Shown here: positions 24,949-33,670 of the stretch, piece by piece
Layout of the letters: every line of letters begins with the position of its first letter
How positions within the stretch are numbered: the stretch's first letter is position 1
Assembly (NCBI GenBank): GCA_964525605.1
Contig: CAZGKT010000007.1
Coordinates: 1 to 64,000 of the forward strand
Length of the DNA stretch: 64,000 nt
Reading direction: 5' to 3'
Origin: CAVTWJ01 sp964525605
GTDB taxonomy: Bacteria > Oederibacteriota > Muellerivitia > Muellerivitales > Muellerivitaceae
The notes under the pieces: model-generated
The model's input: only the letters and a program-made list of their open reading frames with translations
Told to the model about the DNA's origin: nothing
The model's database searches: none
Made by a program: the position numbers and the translations under genes

Positions 24949-27771
24949 TTAACCCGTATTTTTCAAGCCCGCCGCGATGCCGTTGATGGTCATCAGGATG
25001 GCTTCCTGGAGTTGAGTCTTAAGAGGCTCCCCGGGGTTAGCGCGCAAACGTTGAATGAGTTCAATCTGGATGAAGCTGATGGGGTCAATGTAGGGGTTGC
25101 GCAATTTGATCGATTGATTGAGTTGGGGTTCCTTTTCCAACATTTCTTTTACTTGGGCCACCTTTTGGATAGAGCCAAATGTCTCTCGGTATTCCTTCTC
25201 AATTCTACCGAAAATTTCCTGCCGAAGTTCCCAATCCGGGCAAAGGGCGGCGTAACGTCGGGAGATATCCAGATCCGCCTTGGCCAGGATCATCTGGGCG
25301 TTGTCCAATAGTTGTTGGAAAAAAGGCCACTGAAGATACATTTCCCTCAATTGTTCCAGCCCGTTTGGATCGGCCTTCAAATATTCGGTGAGGGCCGAGC
25401 CTAATCCATACCATCCCGGCAGGGTGGCGCGGGATTGCATCCAGCTGAAAACCCAGGGTATGGCTCTTAAATCTTCGATGTGATCACTGACTTTGCGGCT
25501 GGCGGGACGGCTGGCGATCCGATGTTGGCTGATTTCAGAGATGGGAGTGGCCCGCCTGAAATATTCCACAAACCGTGGGTGATCATAGACCAAAGACCGG
25601 TAAGCCCTGTGGGAGAATTCGGCGAGCTTTTCCATGATCTGTTCCCAACTTTTCTTGGGAAGAACTTCTTTCGGGGGGAAGGAACTGCGCAGGGCGGCGT
25701 TCAAGATTTGCTCCAGGTGATGCCGCGCGGCGTCCGGCTCGCCGTAATGGTCGCTGACGACCTCACCCTGTTCGGTGATTTTCAAGGTGCCCCGGATGGT
25801 ACGGGGCGGCTGGGCCAAAATAGCCCGGCCTGCGGGGCCGCCGCCTCGTCCAATACTGCCGCCCCGTCCGTGGAAGAGTCGCAAAAGAATTCCGTGTTGG
25901 TCGGCCGCTCGTGCCAGATCTACCTGGGCGCGGTAAAGGGCCCAGTTGGCGGAAAGGTACCCGCTTTCCTTGTTGGAGTCGCTGTAGCCCAGCATGACTT
26001 CCTGGCGGTCTCCCCGTCGCTTGAGGTGGCCACGGTAAATCTCGGTCTTGAATAGGCGGTCCATAAACGGACCGGAACGCCGCAAGTCATCCCGCGTCTC
26101 AAAAAGGGGAACCACATCCAGCCAACTGTGGGAACCATTCAAAAACAATCCCGCTTCCCGCGCCAGAAGCAGAACCGCCAAAACGTCGCTCACGTTTTTC
26201 GTCATGGAAATGACGTAGGTTTGGAGCGAGGTAGGGTCCAGGTTTTCCTGAATCGCCGCGATCATGCGGAAGGTCTCCAGGGTCTCGCGGGAAGCGGGGG
26301 ACAGGTTGGCGCGTTCGGGCACCAGGGGCCGGCTTCCCCTTAGTTCCTGGATAAGCAGGGATTGCTTCATGTCCTCGCTGAGGGAGGCGTAATCGTCGGT
26401 GAGCTCGATTAATTTGAATATTTCCGCCAGGGCTTCCAGGTGGCGTCCGCTGTGTTGGCGAACGTCCATGGCCGCCATGGAAAAGCCGAAAACCTCCACC
26501 CGGCGGATCACATCGGCCAAAAACCCTCCGGCCAGAACCTCACCCTTGTTCTGAACGAGGCTTTCGGAAATCAGGTTTAGTTCGGTCAGAAGATGGGAAG
26601 GGGAAGGGTACCAGGTTCCTTGGGGTGGTTTTTCCAGTCCTGTGCGCCAGTGGTCGGCGAAACGGTTGTTGTAATCCAGGGTCAGAAGAAGTTTTTCGCG
26701 AATATATCCGCATTTGTGCCGGTAGGGTTCATGGGGGGAGCGGTGTTTCAGGTTTTCCGCCAGGGCGGGAAAAAGAATGGCATCCGCCTCCAATGAAATT
26801 TTCAAAGCATCCGAAGCCTGGACCCATCGATCGGAAGAGGAAAGCCGGTCGGAAAGCATGGTCATCGATTCCAGGGTGTATTCCAAACCGACCTGGCGAA
26901 GCAGACTTACCGCTTCCACGCTGACCGTGGGAGTCACAAAAGGGTTGCCATCCCGGTCCCCCCCCATCCAGGTTCCGAAGGTCAGAATGGGTTTGAGCGA
27001 CCAGGGCGTTCTAGGATATTCCTCGGCCAGGGAAGTTTCCATCTCGCGGTAAAGGGACGGGATCACCCGCATCAGGGTTTCCCGGTAGTAGTAGAGGTGG
27101 CCGCGGACCTCGTCCAAAACCCCGGGCTTGGTCTGCCGGATCTCGTCGGTTTGCCAGAGGGCGACCAACTCTTCCCGCAAGAGGCGCTGACATTCATCCG
27201 TTTCATCCCTTAAGAGTTTTTCCTGGCTCAGGCGAAAGGCCAACTTGCCGATACGGTGAAGTTTGTCCAGAATGGTGGGGCGCTTGGACTCGGTGGGGTG
27301 GGCGGTGAACACCATGGTGATGCGTGCTTCATCCAGGAGGGTCTGCAGTTTTTTGGCCGGCACCCCCTGTTCCCGCAGGAGACGGATGGCGGCCGAGAGG
27401 GTGCCCTCCCGCTTGGCTTGGGGCGTGAGGAGTGAACTTTCCCGGATATGGAAAAGCTGTTCAAGTTTTTCCGCCAGGTTGATGAGGCCGAAATAGTGGG
27501 TGAAGGCTTTGGTCAGTAGATTGAGTTGTTCCAGGGACAGATCGGCGATGATCGAGGCGACTTCCTCGGCGATGTCTTCCTGGGGCGTCAGTCGCAGTTG
27601 TTTGCAGAGTGAACGGATCTTTTCCACCAGGGCCAAAGCCTGGGGCCCGTCCTGATCCGAAATGACCTGACCCAGGCTTCGGGCCAGATAACGAACCATA
27701 TGCGACAGGGTATAGTCCCCCTGGGCGGGGGAGGCGGAGGGAGAAGGGTCGGTTGGATCTTCCTGAAACAT
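24949..27771 (-). CDS. ppc: Phosphoenolpyruvate carboxylase
   Basis: A full-length 940-residue PEP carboxylase. Catalytic motifs: TAHPTES with the essential His (157-162 region), the GYSDSNKESG block, the FHGRGGSIGRGGGP loop and the C-terminal end NGIAAGLKNTG. It carboxylates PEP with bicarbonate to oxaloacetate, refilling the TCA cycle. The first 20 residues (Asp/Pro/Ser-rich) are an unusual short extension. It stands alone on the minus strand. Confidence 0.97.
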   Translation of the reverse strand: MFQEDPTDPSPSASPAQGDYTLSHMVRYLARSLGQVISDQDGPQALALVEKIRSLCKQLRLTPQEDIAEEVASIIADLSLEQLNLLTKAFTHYFGLINLAEKLEQLFHIRESSLLTPQAKREGTLSAAIRLLREQGVPAKKLQTLLDEARITMVFTAHPTESKRPTILDKLHRIGKLAFRLSQEKLLRDETDECQRLLREELVALWQTDEIRQTKPGVLDEVRGHLYYYRETLMRVIPSLYREMETSLAEEYPRTPWSLKPILTFGTWMGGDRDGNPFVTPTVSVEAVSLLRQVGLEYTLESMTMLSDRLSSSDRWVQASDALKISLEADAILFPALAENLKHRSPHEPYRHKCGYIREKLLLTLDYNNRFADHWRTGLEKPPQGTWYPSPSHLLTELNLISESLVQNKGEVLAGGFLADVIRRVEVFGFSMAAMDVRQHSGRHLEALAEIFKLIELTDDYASLSEDMKQSLLIQELRGSRPLVPERANLSPASRETLETFRMIAAIQENLDPTSLQTYVISMTKNVSDVLAVLLLAREAGLFLNGSHSWLDVVPLFETRDDLRRSGPFMDRLFKTEIYRGHLKRRGDRQEVMLGYSDSNKESGYLSANWALYRAQVDLARAADQHGILLRLFHGRGGSIGRGGGPAGRAILAQPPRTIRGTLKITEQGEVVSDHYGEPDAARHHLEQILNAALRSSFPPKEVLPKKSWEQIMEKLAEFSHRAYRSLVYDHPRFVEYFRRATPISEISQHRIASRPASRKVSDHIEDLRAIPWVFSWMQSRATLPGWYGLGSALTEYLKADPNGLEQLREMYLQWPFFQQLLDNAQMILAKADLDISRRYAALCPDWELRQEIFGRIEKEYRETFGSIQKVAQVKEMLEKEPQLNQSIKLRNPYIDPISFIQIELIQRLRANPGEPLKTQLQEAILMTINGIAAGLKNTG

Positions 27772-27787
27772 GGGGTCCCCTTTATGA

Positions 27788-27815
27788 AATGGACCGCAGA
27801 TTAACCCAAGCGGAC
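27788..27815. repeat. Possible decayed arm of the palindromic repeat family
   Basis: The stretch GACCGCAGATTAACCCAAGC, between ppc and purE, resembles one arm of the ACCGCAGA-type elements. No matching opposite arm is visible nearby, so this may be a remnant or chance. Confidence 0.25.
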
Positions 27816-27868
27816 GATGAAGTTAAGGGAGGGAAGGCTTTTTATTTTGGACCCGGCGGGGCGAAGAA

Positions 27869-28354
27869 TTAATCCAGCTTTTCTTTCAACACCTTGGCCG
27901 CCTGGTCCTTGCGGAACTGCCGGAGCTTTTCCCGCAGATCCGGCCGCTGGTTGGCAAGAATTGCGACGGCTAAGAGGGCGGCGTTGATCGCACCCGCCTT
28001 GCCTACGGCAAGGGTACCCACGGGGATGCCACCCGGCATTTGGGCGGTGGAGAGCAGGGAATCGAGTCCCATCAATTTGCTTTCCATGGGGACTCCCAGA
28101 ACAGGCAAAAGGGTATGGGCGGCGCAGACGCCCGCCAGATGGGCGGCGCCTCCCGCCGCGGCAATGACGATTTCCACGCCCCGGCTTTCGGCGCCCGAAA
28201 CGTATTCAGCGGTTTCCCGGGGAGTGCGGTGGGCTGATAATACCCGGCATTCGTGAGCGACCCCGAATTGATCCAGGGTTTGGGAGGCGTTTTTCATGAC
28301 TTCCCAATCGGATTTGCTTCCCATCAGGATGTTCACCAGCGGGGTTTCGGCCAT
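27869..28354 (-). CDS. purE: N5-carboxyaminoimidazole ribonucleotide mutase PurE
   Basis: A 161-residue class I PurE with the N-terminal GSKSDWEVM phosphate-binding loop, the ECRVLSAHRTP block including the catalytic His, and GGAAHLAGV. It moves the carboxyl group of N5-CAIR to give CAIR in purine synthesis. No purK is adjacent, so the class I assignment relies on sequence alone. It is divergent from the LysE-family gene. Confidence 0.96.
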   Translation of the reverse strand: MAETPLVNILMGSKSDWEVMKNASQTLDQFGVAHECRVLSAHRTPRETAEYVSGAESRGVEIVIAAAGGAAHLAGVCAAHTLLPVLGVPMESKLMGLDSLLSTAQMPGGIPVGTLAVGKAGAINAALLAVAILANQRPDLREKLRQFRKDQAAKVLKEKLD

Positions 28355-28492
28355 GGTCGGTCCCTTTTACAGAAAGAATGCCTTGAGTTTCGCTTTTGAG
28401 AAGCCGAAGGTCAAGATGGAAGAGAGGCAGTCTCCCGCAAGCCCCGCCTTTTTCTATCAGTCCTACTTCTGAATCCTGTAAAATAATCCACC

Positions 28493-29185
28493 ATGTGGAA
28501 CGAAACCTTTAATCTCATTAATCTCGCCATCACCAAGGGCCTCATTTTCGGCTTCAGCAGCGCCGTATTGATCGGCCCCGTCAATTTTCTGGCCATCCGC
28601 CGGGGAATTATCGGCGGGTTCCAGCAGACCTTTATGGTGGGAGCGGGGGCGGCCCTCGTGGACGCCAGCTTCGCCTACATCGTCTTCGTGGGGATTTCAA
28701 AGGAAGGAATCGTCGGGGTCGGAAAAATTATCATCTGGGGTATATCGGCCCTCTTTTTGATCTTTCTGGCCTATTCCATCCTCACGGAAATTCGCGAAAA
28801 CCCTGAAGCCATGGAAAACATCACCGTTCGTAAACAGATCCAATGGCTCGACAATTCTTTTGTCATGGGATTGCTCTTGGTTGCCACCAATCCTTTCTCG
28901 TTGATCTGGTGGGTGGGTTTGTTGAGCACCGTTCAGTTATCCGGCAACATTGATTATACGGGGGGAGCCGCAACGAGCTTTTTCTCGGCGGTGCTGGTGA
29001 GCGAACTGATCTGGTATTCCTGCCTCGGGTTGGGGGTGCACAAAACCCGCAACCTATTCAACCGTCGGGCCCTGACCGTTATTTCCTGGATCTGCGGCTT
29101 GGGAATGTTGGTTTATTTCCTGTTGTATGTCGTGAAGGTGGTGGTGAACCTCGTGATGCACGGTGGCGCCGCAGTTACGCCTTAA
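28493..29185 (+). CDS. LysE-family amino acid exporter
   Basis: A 230-residue inner-membrane protein with six predicted helices. The N-terminal GFSSAVLIGPVNFLAIRRG block, the central VATNPFSLIWWVGLL and the overall size match the LysE/RhtB translocator superfamily. These export amino acids or related cations. The conserved early Pro-Gly-Pro region is here IGPVN, slightly off consensus. No LysG-type regulator adjoins. Confidence 0.82.
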   Translation: MWNETFNLINLAITKGLIFGFSSAVLIGPVNFLAIRRGIIGGFQQTFMVGAGAALVDASFAYIVFVGISKEGIVGVGKIIIWGISALFLIFLAYSILTEIRENPEAMENITVRKQIQWLDNSFVMGLLLVATNPFSLIWWVGLLSTVQLSGNIDYTGGAATSFFSAVLVSELIWYSCLGLGVHKTRNLFNRRALTVISWICGLGMLVYFLLYVVKVVVNLVMHGGAAVTP

Positions 29186-29209
29186 TTACGAATCTAGATC
29201 CTCGTTTTT

Positions 29210-29398
29210 TCAGTCCTGTTCTCTTCCCACTTCCCATTCCTCAATTTCGCCGTGCCGGACCTTTGCTCTCAATGAAATGGGCCGACAGCAATTCTCGCAA
29301 TCCGAAGTCCATTCTTGGAGTCCACTGATGGGATCGACCGGGGAAAAATTGGAATATCCGCAGTAGGGACATTCGAACTCTAGTTGGAGGGGGTTCAT
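29210..29398 (-). CDS. CPXCG-type small zinc/cysteine-rich protein
   Basis: A 62-residue protein with FECPYCGYSN (Cys pair), the DPISGLQEWTSDCENCCRPI core (second Cys cluster) and a basic middle, matching the Cys-rich CPXCG small protein family. A zinc-binding fold is likely; cellular role unknown for the whole family. It starts at ATG 29398. The FecR-like gene ends 18 bases further right and is read in the same direction, so the two may form one transcript. Confidence 0.8.
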   Translation of the reverse strand: MNPLQLEFECPYCGYSNFSPVDPISGLQEWTSDCENCCRPISLRAKVRHGEIEEWEVGREQD

Positions 29399-29415
29399 CT
29401 GCGGCGCCGAGGTTG

Positions 29416-30099
29416 TCAGCTTCCGGTCAGGAGGAAATTGTTGTCGCCGGGGGTCACTCGGGGCTCGCTGTTGAAAAACTTCTTGTAATTGATCCAGTCG
29501 ATATCATCCACAGGGGAAGGATCTTTTTCGGCCATCGTCCCATTTTTCCAGTGGCGTTCACAATGGTTCACCAGCATCTTCTCCTCGTGATCCTTGTCGA
29601 TGACGCTCAAATCGCCCGTGAAATACTGAACGGTCAGGCTGGTATCGGATGGGGAATAAGCCAGACGGGCCTGGGTATCGTTCACGGAAGTCACCACTGA
29701 CCCGGTATTGATCTCAAAAAAGCTTTGCTTGGAACCATAGCCGTTGGTTTTGAGGAAGATGACGCCCTGTTGAAGCACTAAGCGGATCTGGCGGTCCGGC
29801 CCCTCGAGGTAAAATTCATCCACGTTCACCACGGTGGGACCATTGAGGCCGTCCAGGCCCACGCGCGCCCCGCTGTGGGTCTTCAGAATGACCCAGCTTT
29901 TTTCATAACAAGTCAGGGTGTCGCCTTTTTCAATCGTGCTGCCGGTCATGAGGGCGGTGGGCGTAGAGGAAGCTTTTGCGTGTTGAACCATAATGGTCCC
30001 CTGTAAATCGACCACATCCATCTCGTTGTAGGCCGTGGCCCAAAGAAGGGAAGGAAGGGCTAGGACGGAGACCCAGCCTAAAAGCGTTTGAAGGCGCAT
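29416..30099 (-). CDS. Exported FecR-like domain protein
   Basis: A signal peptide (LQTLLGWVSVLALPSLLWATA) leads into a FecR-like beta domain: GSTIEKGDTLTCYEKSWVILKTH, VVNVDEFYLEGPDRQIRLVLQQGVI and FFEINTGSVVTSVNDT. FecR domains in exported proteins without a sigma-factor partner are often cell-surface or periplasmic scaffolds. Start: GAGG sits 7 bases before ATG 30099; a GTG at 30105 is too close to that site. No FecI-type sigma factor or receptor is near. Confidence 0.65.
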   Translation of the reverse strand: MRLQTLLGWVSVLALPSLLWATAYNEMDVVDLQGTIMVQHAKASSTPTALMTGSTIEKGDTLTCYEKSWVILKTHSGARVGLDGLNGPTVVNVDEFYLEGPDRQIRLVLQQGVIFLKTNGYGSKQSFFEINTGSVVTSVNDTQARLAYSPSDTSLTVQYFTGDLSVIDKDHEEKMLVNHCERHWKNGTMAEKDPSPVDDIDWINYKKFFNSEPRVTPGDNNFLLTGS

Positions 30100-30306
30100 A
30101 CGCACACCTCGAAAAGGGTGAAAAACCTATGAATCGTCCCCATCCTAACGATTTTCCGGCGCTTGGGCAATGAGCAAGCTTTCTTGGCGGGCTTTTTACT
30201 GGTTCTTCGCCAGCCCGGATCGAATTAGACTGTGCCGATCATCTAGTAGAACTAATTGGAAATCGGCACTACACCCTCCTTGCTGAATATTTTCGTGAAG
30301 GGCGGC

Positions 30307-31191
30307 ATGTGCGCTTTTGTTTCCGTGGGAGGGGATGTGCAAAACCAACGAACTGTTTTAATCACCGGCTGTTCCTCCGGCATTGGATTGGAATCTTCCG
30401 TTCTTCTGGCCCAAAAAGGTTGGAAGGTTTTTGCGTCCCTTCGAAACATGAAAAAATCCGGCCCTTTGAAAGAGCGGTCCAAGGGCCTTTCCGTTGAGAT
30501 TCTTCAACTGGATGTCGACAATCCCCTCTCGGTCCGCAGAGGAGTGGCCGCTGTTCTCAAGAAGGCGGGTGGACTTGACGCGTTGGTTAACAACGCGGGG
30601 TGGGGAGCGTTCGGGGCCCTGGAAGATTTCACGGACGAGGAAATCCTATCCCAATACCAGACGAATCTTTTCGGACTCTTCCGGTTGACTCGGGAAGTGC
30701 TTCCCTCCATGCGGGCTCGGGGTCGGGGGCGTATCCTGAACATCAGCTCGGTCGCGGGAAAAATGACCTTTGCGGGTGTGGGTCTTTATTGCTCCTCCAA
30801 GCATGCGGTGGAAGCCTTTTCCGAAAGTCTGAGGCTGGAGTTAAAGCCTTTTGGCGTCCAGGTCGGGATGGTGGAACCCGGACAATTTCATACCCGATTC
30901 AAGGACAACCGTCAGCCCAACCAGACATTTCTTGACGGGAAATCTCCCTACCAATCCGTAGTTGAGAAAATCCTTCGTTATGGAAACGGTCAATCCGGTC
31001 AGGCTCCGGGCCCGGAAGTTGTTGCCCGAACCATTCGAACAGCCCTGGAAGCCGACAAGATGGCCCTGCGTTATCCGGTAGGGACTGATGCCCGTTTGTT
31101 TCCGATCGCCCAACGATTTTTGCCTGACGGCCTCTATGACCGAATCATGGTTCACACGCTGAAGCGGTTCCAGGAGGCGAGAAATGGATAA
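30307..31191 (+). CDS. Short-chain dehydrogenase/reductase (first of an overlapping pair)
   Basis: Classical SDR: cofactor motif TGCSSGIG, NNAG, active-site YCSSK and the following PGQF. It acts on a small alcohol/ketone with NAD(P)H. The start is uncertain: the frame opens at TTG 30256, ATG 30307 has AAGGG 4 bases upstream, and GTG 30337 (MQNQRTVLITG) has GGGAGG and best matches the family N-terminus. It overlaps the next, related SDR by 8 bp. Confidence 0.88.
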   Translation: MCAFVSVGGDVQNQRTVLITGCSSGIGLESSVLLAQKGWKVFASLRNMKKSGPLKERSKGLSVEILQLDVDNPLSVRRGVAAVLKKAGGLDALVNNAGWGAFGALEDFTDEEILSQYQTNLFGLFRLTREVLPSMRARGRGRILNISSVAGKMTFAGVGLYCSSKHAVEAFSESLRLELKPFGVQVGMVEPGQFHTRFKDNRQPNQTFLDGKSPYQSVVEKILRYGNGQSGQAPGPEVVARTIRTALEADKMALRYPVGTDARLFPIAQRFLPDGLYDRIMVHTLKRFQEARNG

Positions 31192-32041
31192 AGCTCCTGT
31201 GGCTCTGGTGACCGGAGCCAACTCCGGAATGGGCCTGGCCGTGACCGAAGTTTTGGCGAAAAAGGGATGGAAAGTTTACGGTACATACCGTAATCCAAAA
31301 CGAGCCCAAACCTTGCGCGACCTGGCGAAGACCTTGCCGGTATTTCCTCTCGTGATGGATGTGGACAAGACTGGCTCGGTGAAAAAGGCCATCCGCCTCT
31401 TGGCTCGAAGGGAAAAGGGGCAACTGGATTTTTTAATGAATAATGCCGGTTTTGTCATGGCGGGTTTTTGGGAAGACTTATCCGACCGCGATTTAAGGGC
31501 CCAGTTCGAGACCAATGTGTTCGGGCTCCTGCGGGTGACCCGGGAGGTTCTTCCCCTCATGCGAAAACAGGGAAACGGAAAGATACTGAACGTGGGAAGC
31601 GTGGGGGGGTTGGTGGCCCTTCCCGTATTGGGCCCTTATTCGGCCACCAAATTCGCTGTACGCTCCCTGACCGACGCCTTGCGGATGGAAGCGAGTTTAT
31701 TTGGGGTTGAGGTTTCGGAATTGGTTCCCAGCGAAATCCAGACAGCGGTGGCCCAGAACGCCCGAAAAGCCGAGAAGGCTCTGACAGATGACTCTCCCTA
31801 CAGTGTCTTCACCCGGGATTTCGAAAAATTCAGCCTGGAGCGGTTCAAAAACGCTGCGCCGGTGGAAAAACTCGTGAAGGTCGTCCTCCAGGCATTGGGG
31901 GATAAACCTATGAAGAGGCGGTACCTGGTCAAGGGCGAGGACCATGCGCTTTATTTTCTCAAGAGGTTCCTGCCCGATTTTCTGTTGGAAGCAGCCCTGG
32001 CCTCGCAGTTCCCCTGGTGCAAACACCCTATTCGCAAATAA
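31184..32041 (+). CDS. Short-chain dehydrogenase/reductase (second of an overlapping pair)
   Basis: A 285-residue classical SDR with TGANSGMG cofactor motif, MNNAG, active-site YSATK and a C-terminal extension (EDHALYFLKRFLPDF) like that of its partner. It resembles the upstream SDR strongly enough to suggest tandem duplication (shared LRVTREVLP and RGRIL/NGKIL blocks). The ATG lies inside the partner's 3' end. It overlaps the convergent GH44 gene by 14 bp. Substrate unknown; lipid or polyketide ketones are plausible. Confidence 0.88.
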   Translation: MDKAPVALVTGANSGMGLAVTEVLAKKGWKVYGTYRNPKRAQTLRDLAKTLPVFPLVMDVDKTGSVKKAIRLLARREKGQLDFLMNNAGFVMAGFWEDLSDRDLRAQFETNVFGLLRVTREVLPLMRKQGNGKILNVGSVGGLVALPVLGPYSATKFAVRSLTDALRMEASLFGVEVSELVPSEIQTAVAQNARKAEKALTDDSPYSVFTRDFEKFSLERFKNAAPVEKLVKVVLQALGDKPMKRRYLVKGEDHALYFLKRFLPDFLLEAALASQFPWCKHPIRK

Positions 32042-33611
32042 AAAGATTGGCCGATAGAGGCGGTAGGGAATAATCGAACTTGTTTTGGCTTAACAGACCG
32101 GTTCCCGAGGGCTTGATCTGCGTCGACTGGGCGTCAAACCCGTATCGCATCCAGGTTTTATAGCCGGTTTTTCCCTGGATCTCGAATTTTCCCGAAAGAC
32201 TGTCCTTTTGGTTCTTGTTGAGCACGACAACCCAGAGGGTTCCGGGACGTTTGGAGTCGGTGGCGGCGTATACGGAAGTCTGGGTGATATCGTCGCTGCC
32301 GGAAGAAACCTCCGTATTTCCAAAAGCCGAACCCTTACCGTCGTAGTCGCGGTAAAGGTGGAAGGCTGCCAGGTTATAGGATTTTAATTTCCCCCCAAAG
32401 GCCGCCAGGGTTACGCCGTATTTTCCAAAGATGCCCAGAGCGTCCGCCTGGGCGAGCCCGCCCGAAACATGCTCTCCCGCCCCATAATCGTATTCGCTGA
32501 ATCCCAGGCCCGTGCCTGGATAATCGCGATCAATTTTTTCCTTCAGCCAGGGGATGAGTTGAATGGGTTTTCCCTGGGTGGAGGATTGGGTGATCCAGCT
32601 TTTTTCAACGTAACCCGGGTCCCAGAGACTGCGTGGAGCCTGGAGCCGGGCTTCCACGGATTCGGGGGAAGTATCGCCCTCCGTGATGCGTTTGGAGTTT
32701 GCCTGGACTTCGGGATACCAGTGCAGGTCCAAAATATGCAAAAGGCGCCGCCCGTCGTGGCCTTCGAGGGCCTTCATCTGCCTGAGATAAAAGTCCAGGA
32801 AGGTCCCTTCCGTCTTGTTGATCTCCTCGCTGTCGGGGGAATTTTGAAGGTTCAGGAATTCCTGCCAACCGTAGGAAACAGGACCCAGGATCTGGGCAGT
32901 GGGATCCACCTTGGTAACGGCGAAAGCCAGCCTTTCGGTCAGGTTGGCCATTTCCCAGTAGTTAGTCGGCTTGGGATGGATGCGGGGGTGAGTCTGCGAC
33001 CAGATTCCCGGTTCGTTATCCAGATCGTAAAATTTTACTCCGCCCTCGGCAGCGGTTTTGTAATTGGAAACCAGAAAATTCACGAACTCGTCATCGTAAA
33101 CAAATCGGTCCTTGGGATGCGGAGCCAGGGTGAATTTGCCCTTTTTGTGGAAGATCACCGGTTTCCATCGCTTGGAGGGCGCTGTTTCCTTCTCTTCCAC
33201 CTCCCCATTCTTGTCTGCGGCCACGTAACCCGCCATGGGCAGGGTGACGAGGCTTTCCATGCCGGTCTTTTGGTTTTCTTCAATAAAATTTTTCGCCAGG
33301 GCGCCCGGCTGATCACCATCGGCGAGATGGGCCTGATCGCAAAGCCAGTTGTCGCTGGTGTGGTTCCAATCCTTGCCGGCATTCGAGGCGTTATTGACCC
33401 AGTTGTATCCCGTCAGGCGGTTGCCGCCCAAACGGCGTAGGGTCGCCCCGCTTCCGGCGGGTTCCTCATCGTTTATACCGTAAATATAAGGACTGATAGG
33501 TCCAACCACCGTATCGGACATGATTAAAAAATGGATGTCGGCGGCTAAGGCCGATAGGGCAATCCCCCAAAGAGGAATACCCCATGTCATGATTCGTTTG
33601 ATGGAAAACAA
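32028..33611 (-). CDS. Glycoside hydrolase family 44 endoglucanase/xyloglucanase-like enzyme
   Basis: Matches GH44 throughout: an N-terminal IYGINDEEP, RLGGNRLTGYNWVNNASNAG, the acid/base Glu in YDLDNEPGIWSQTHPRIH and the nucleophile Glu in LGFSEYDYGAG; a C-terminal beta domain follows. It cleaves beta-1,4-glucans such as cellulose, xyloglucan or mannan backbones. AGGAG 5 bases before TTG 33611 sets the start, giving signal peptide MFSIKRIMTWGIPLWGIALSALAA; an upstream TTG at 33656 is in frame but less likely. It is the last gene of a leftward run with four membrane proteins. Confidence 0.9.
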   Translation of the reverse strand: MFSIKRIMTWGIPLWGIALSALAADIHFLIMSDTVVGPISPYIYGINDEEPAGSGATLRRLGGNRLTGYNWVNNASNAGKDWNHTSDNWLCDQAHLADGDQPGALAKNFIEENQKTGMESLVTLPMAGYVAADKNGEVEEKETAPSKRWKPVIFHKKGKFTLAPHPKDRFVYDDEFVNFLVSNYKTAAEGGVKFYDLDNEPGIWSQTHPRIHPKPTNYWEMANLTERLAFAVTKVDPTAQILGPVSYGWQEFLNLQNSPDSEEINKTEGTFLDFYLRQMKALEGHDGRRLLHILDLHWYPEVQANSKRITEGDTSPESVEARLQAPRSLWDPGYVEKSWITQSSTQGKPIQLIPWLKEKIDRDYPGTGLGFSEYDYGAGEHVSGGLAQADALGIFGKYGVTLAAFGGKLKSYNLAAFHLYRDYDGKGSAFGNTEVSSGSDDITQTSVYAATDSKRPGTLWVVVLNKNQKDSLSGKFEIQGKTGYKTWMRYGFDAQSTQIKPSGTGLLSQNKFDYSLPPLSANLFICE

Positions 33612-33670
33612 GTGAACTCCTGTCATGACATGGATGGCCTGGGCCGCTTTAACCAAAATGAAACGCCGAC

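Noticed and set aside
32028..32041. GH44/SDR overlap as a possible frameshift or fused gene
   Set aside because: It is only a 14-bp overlap of two convergent stop regions, both genes being complete.
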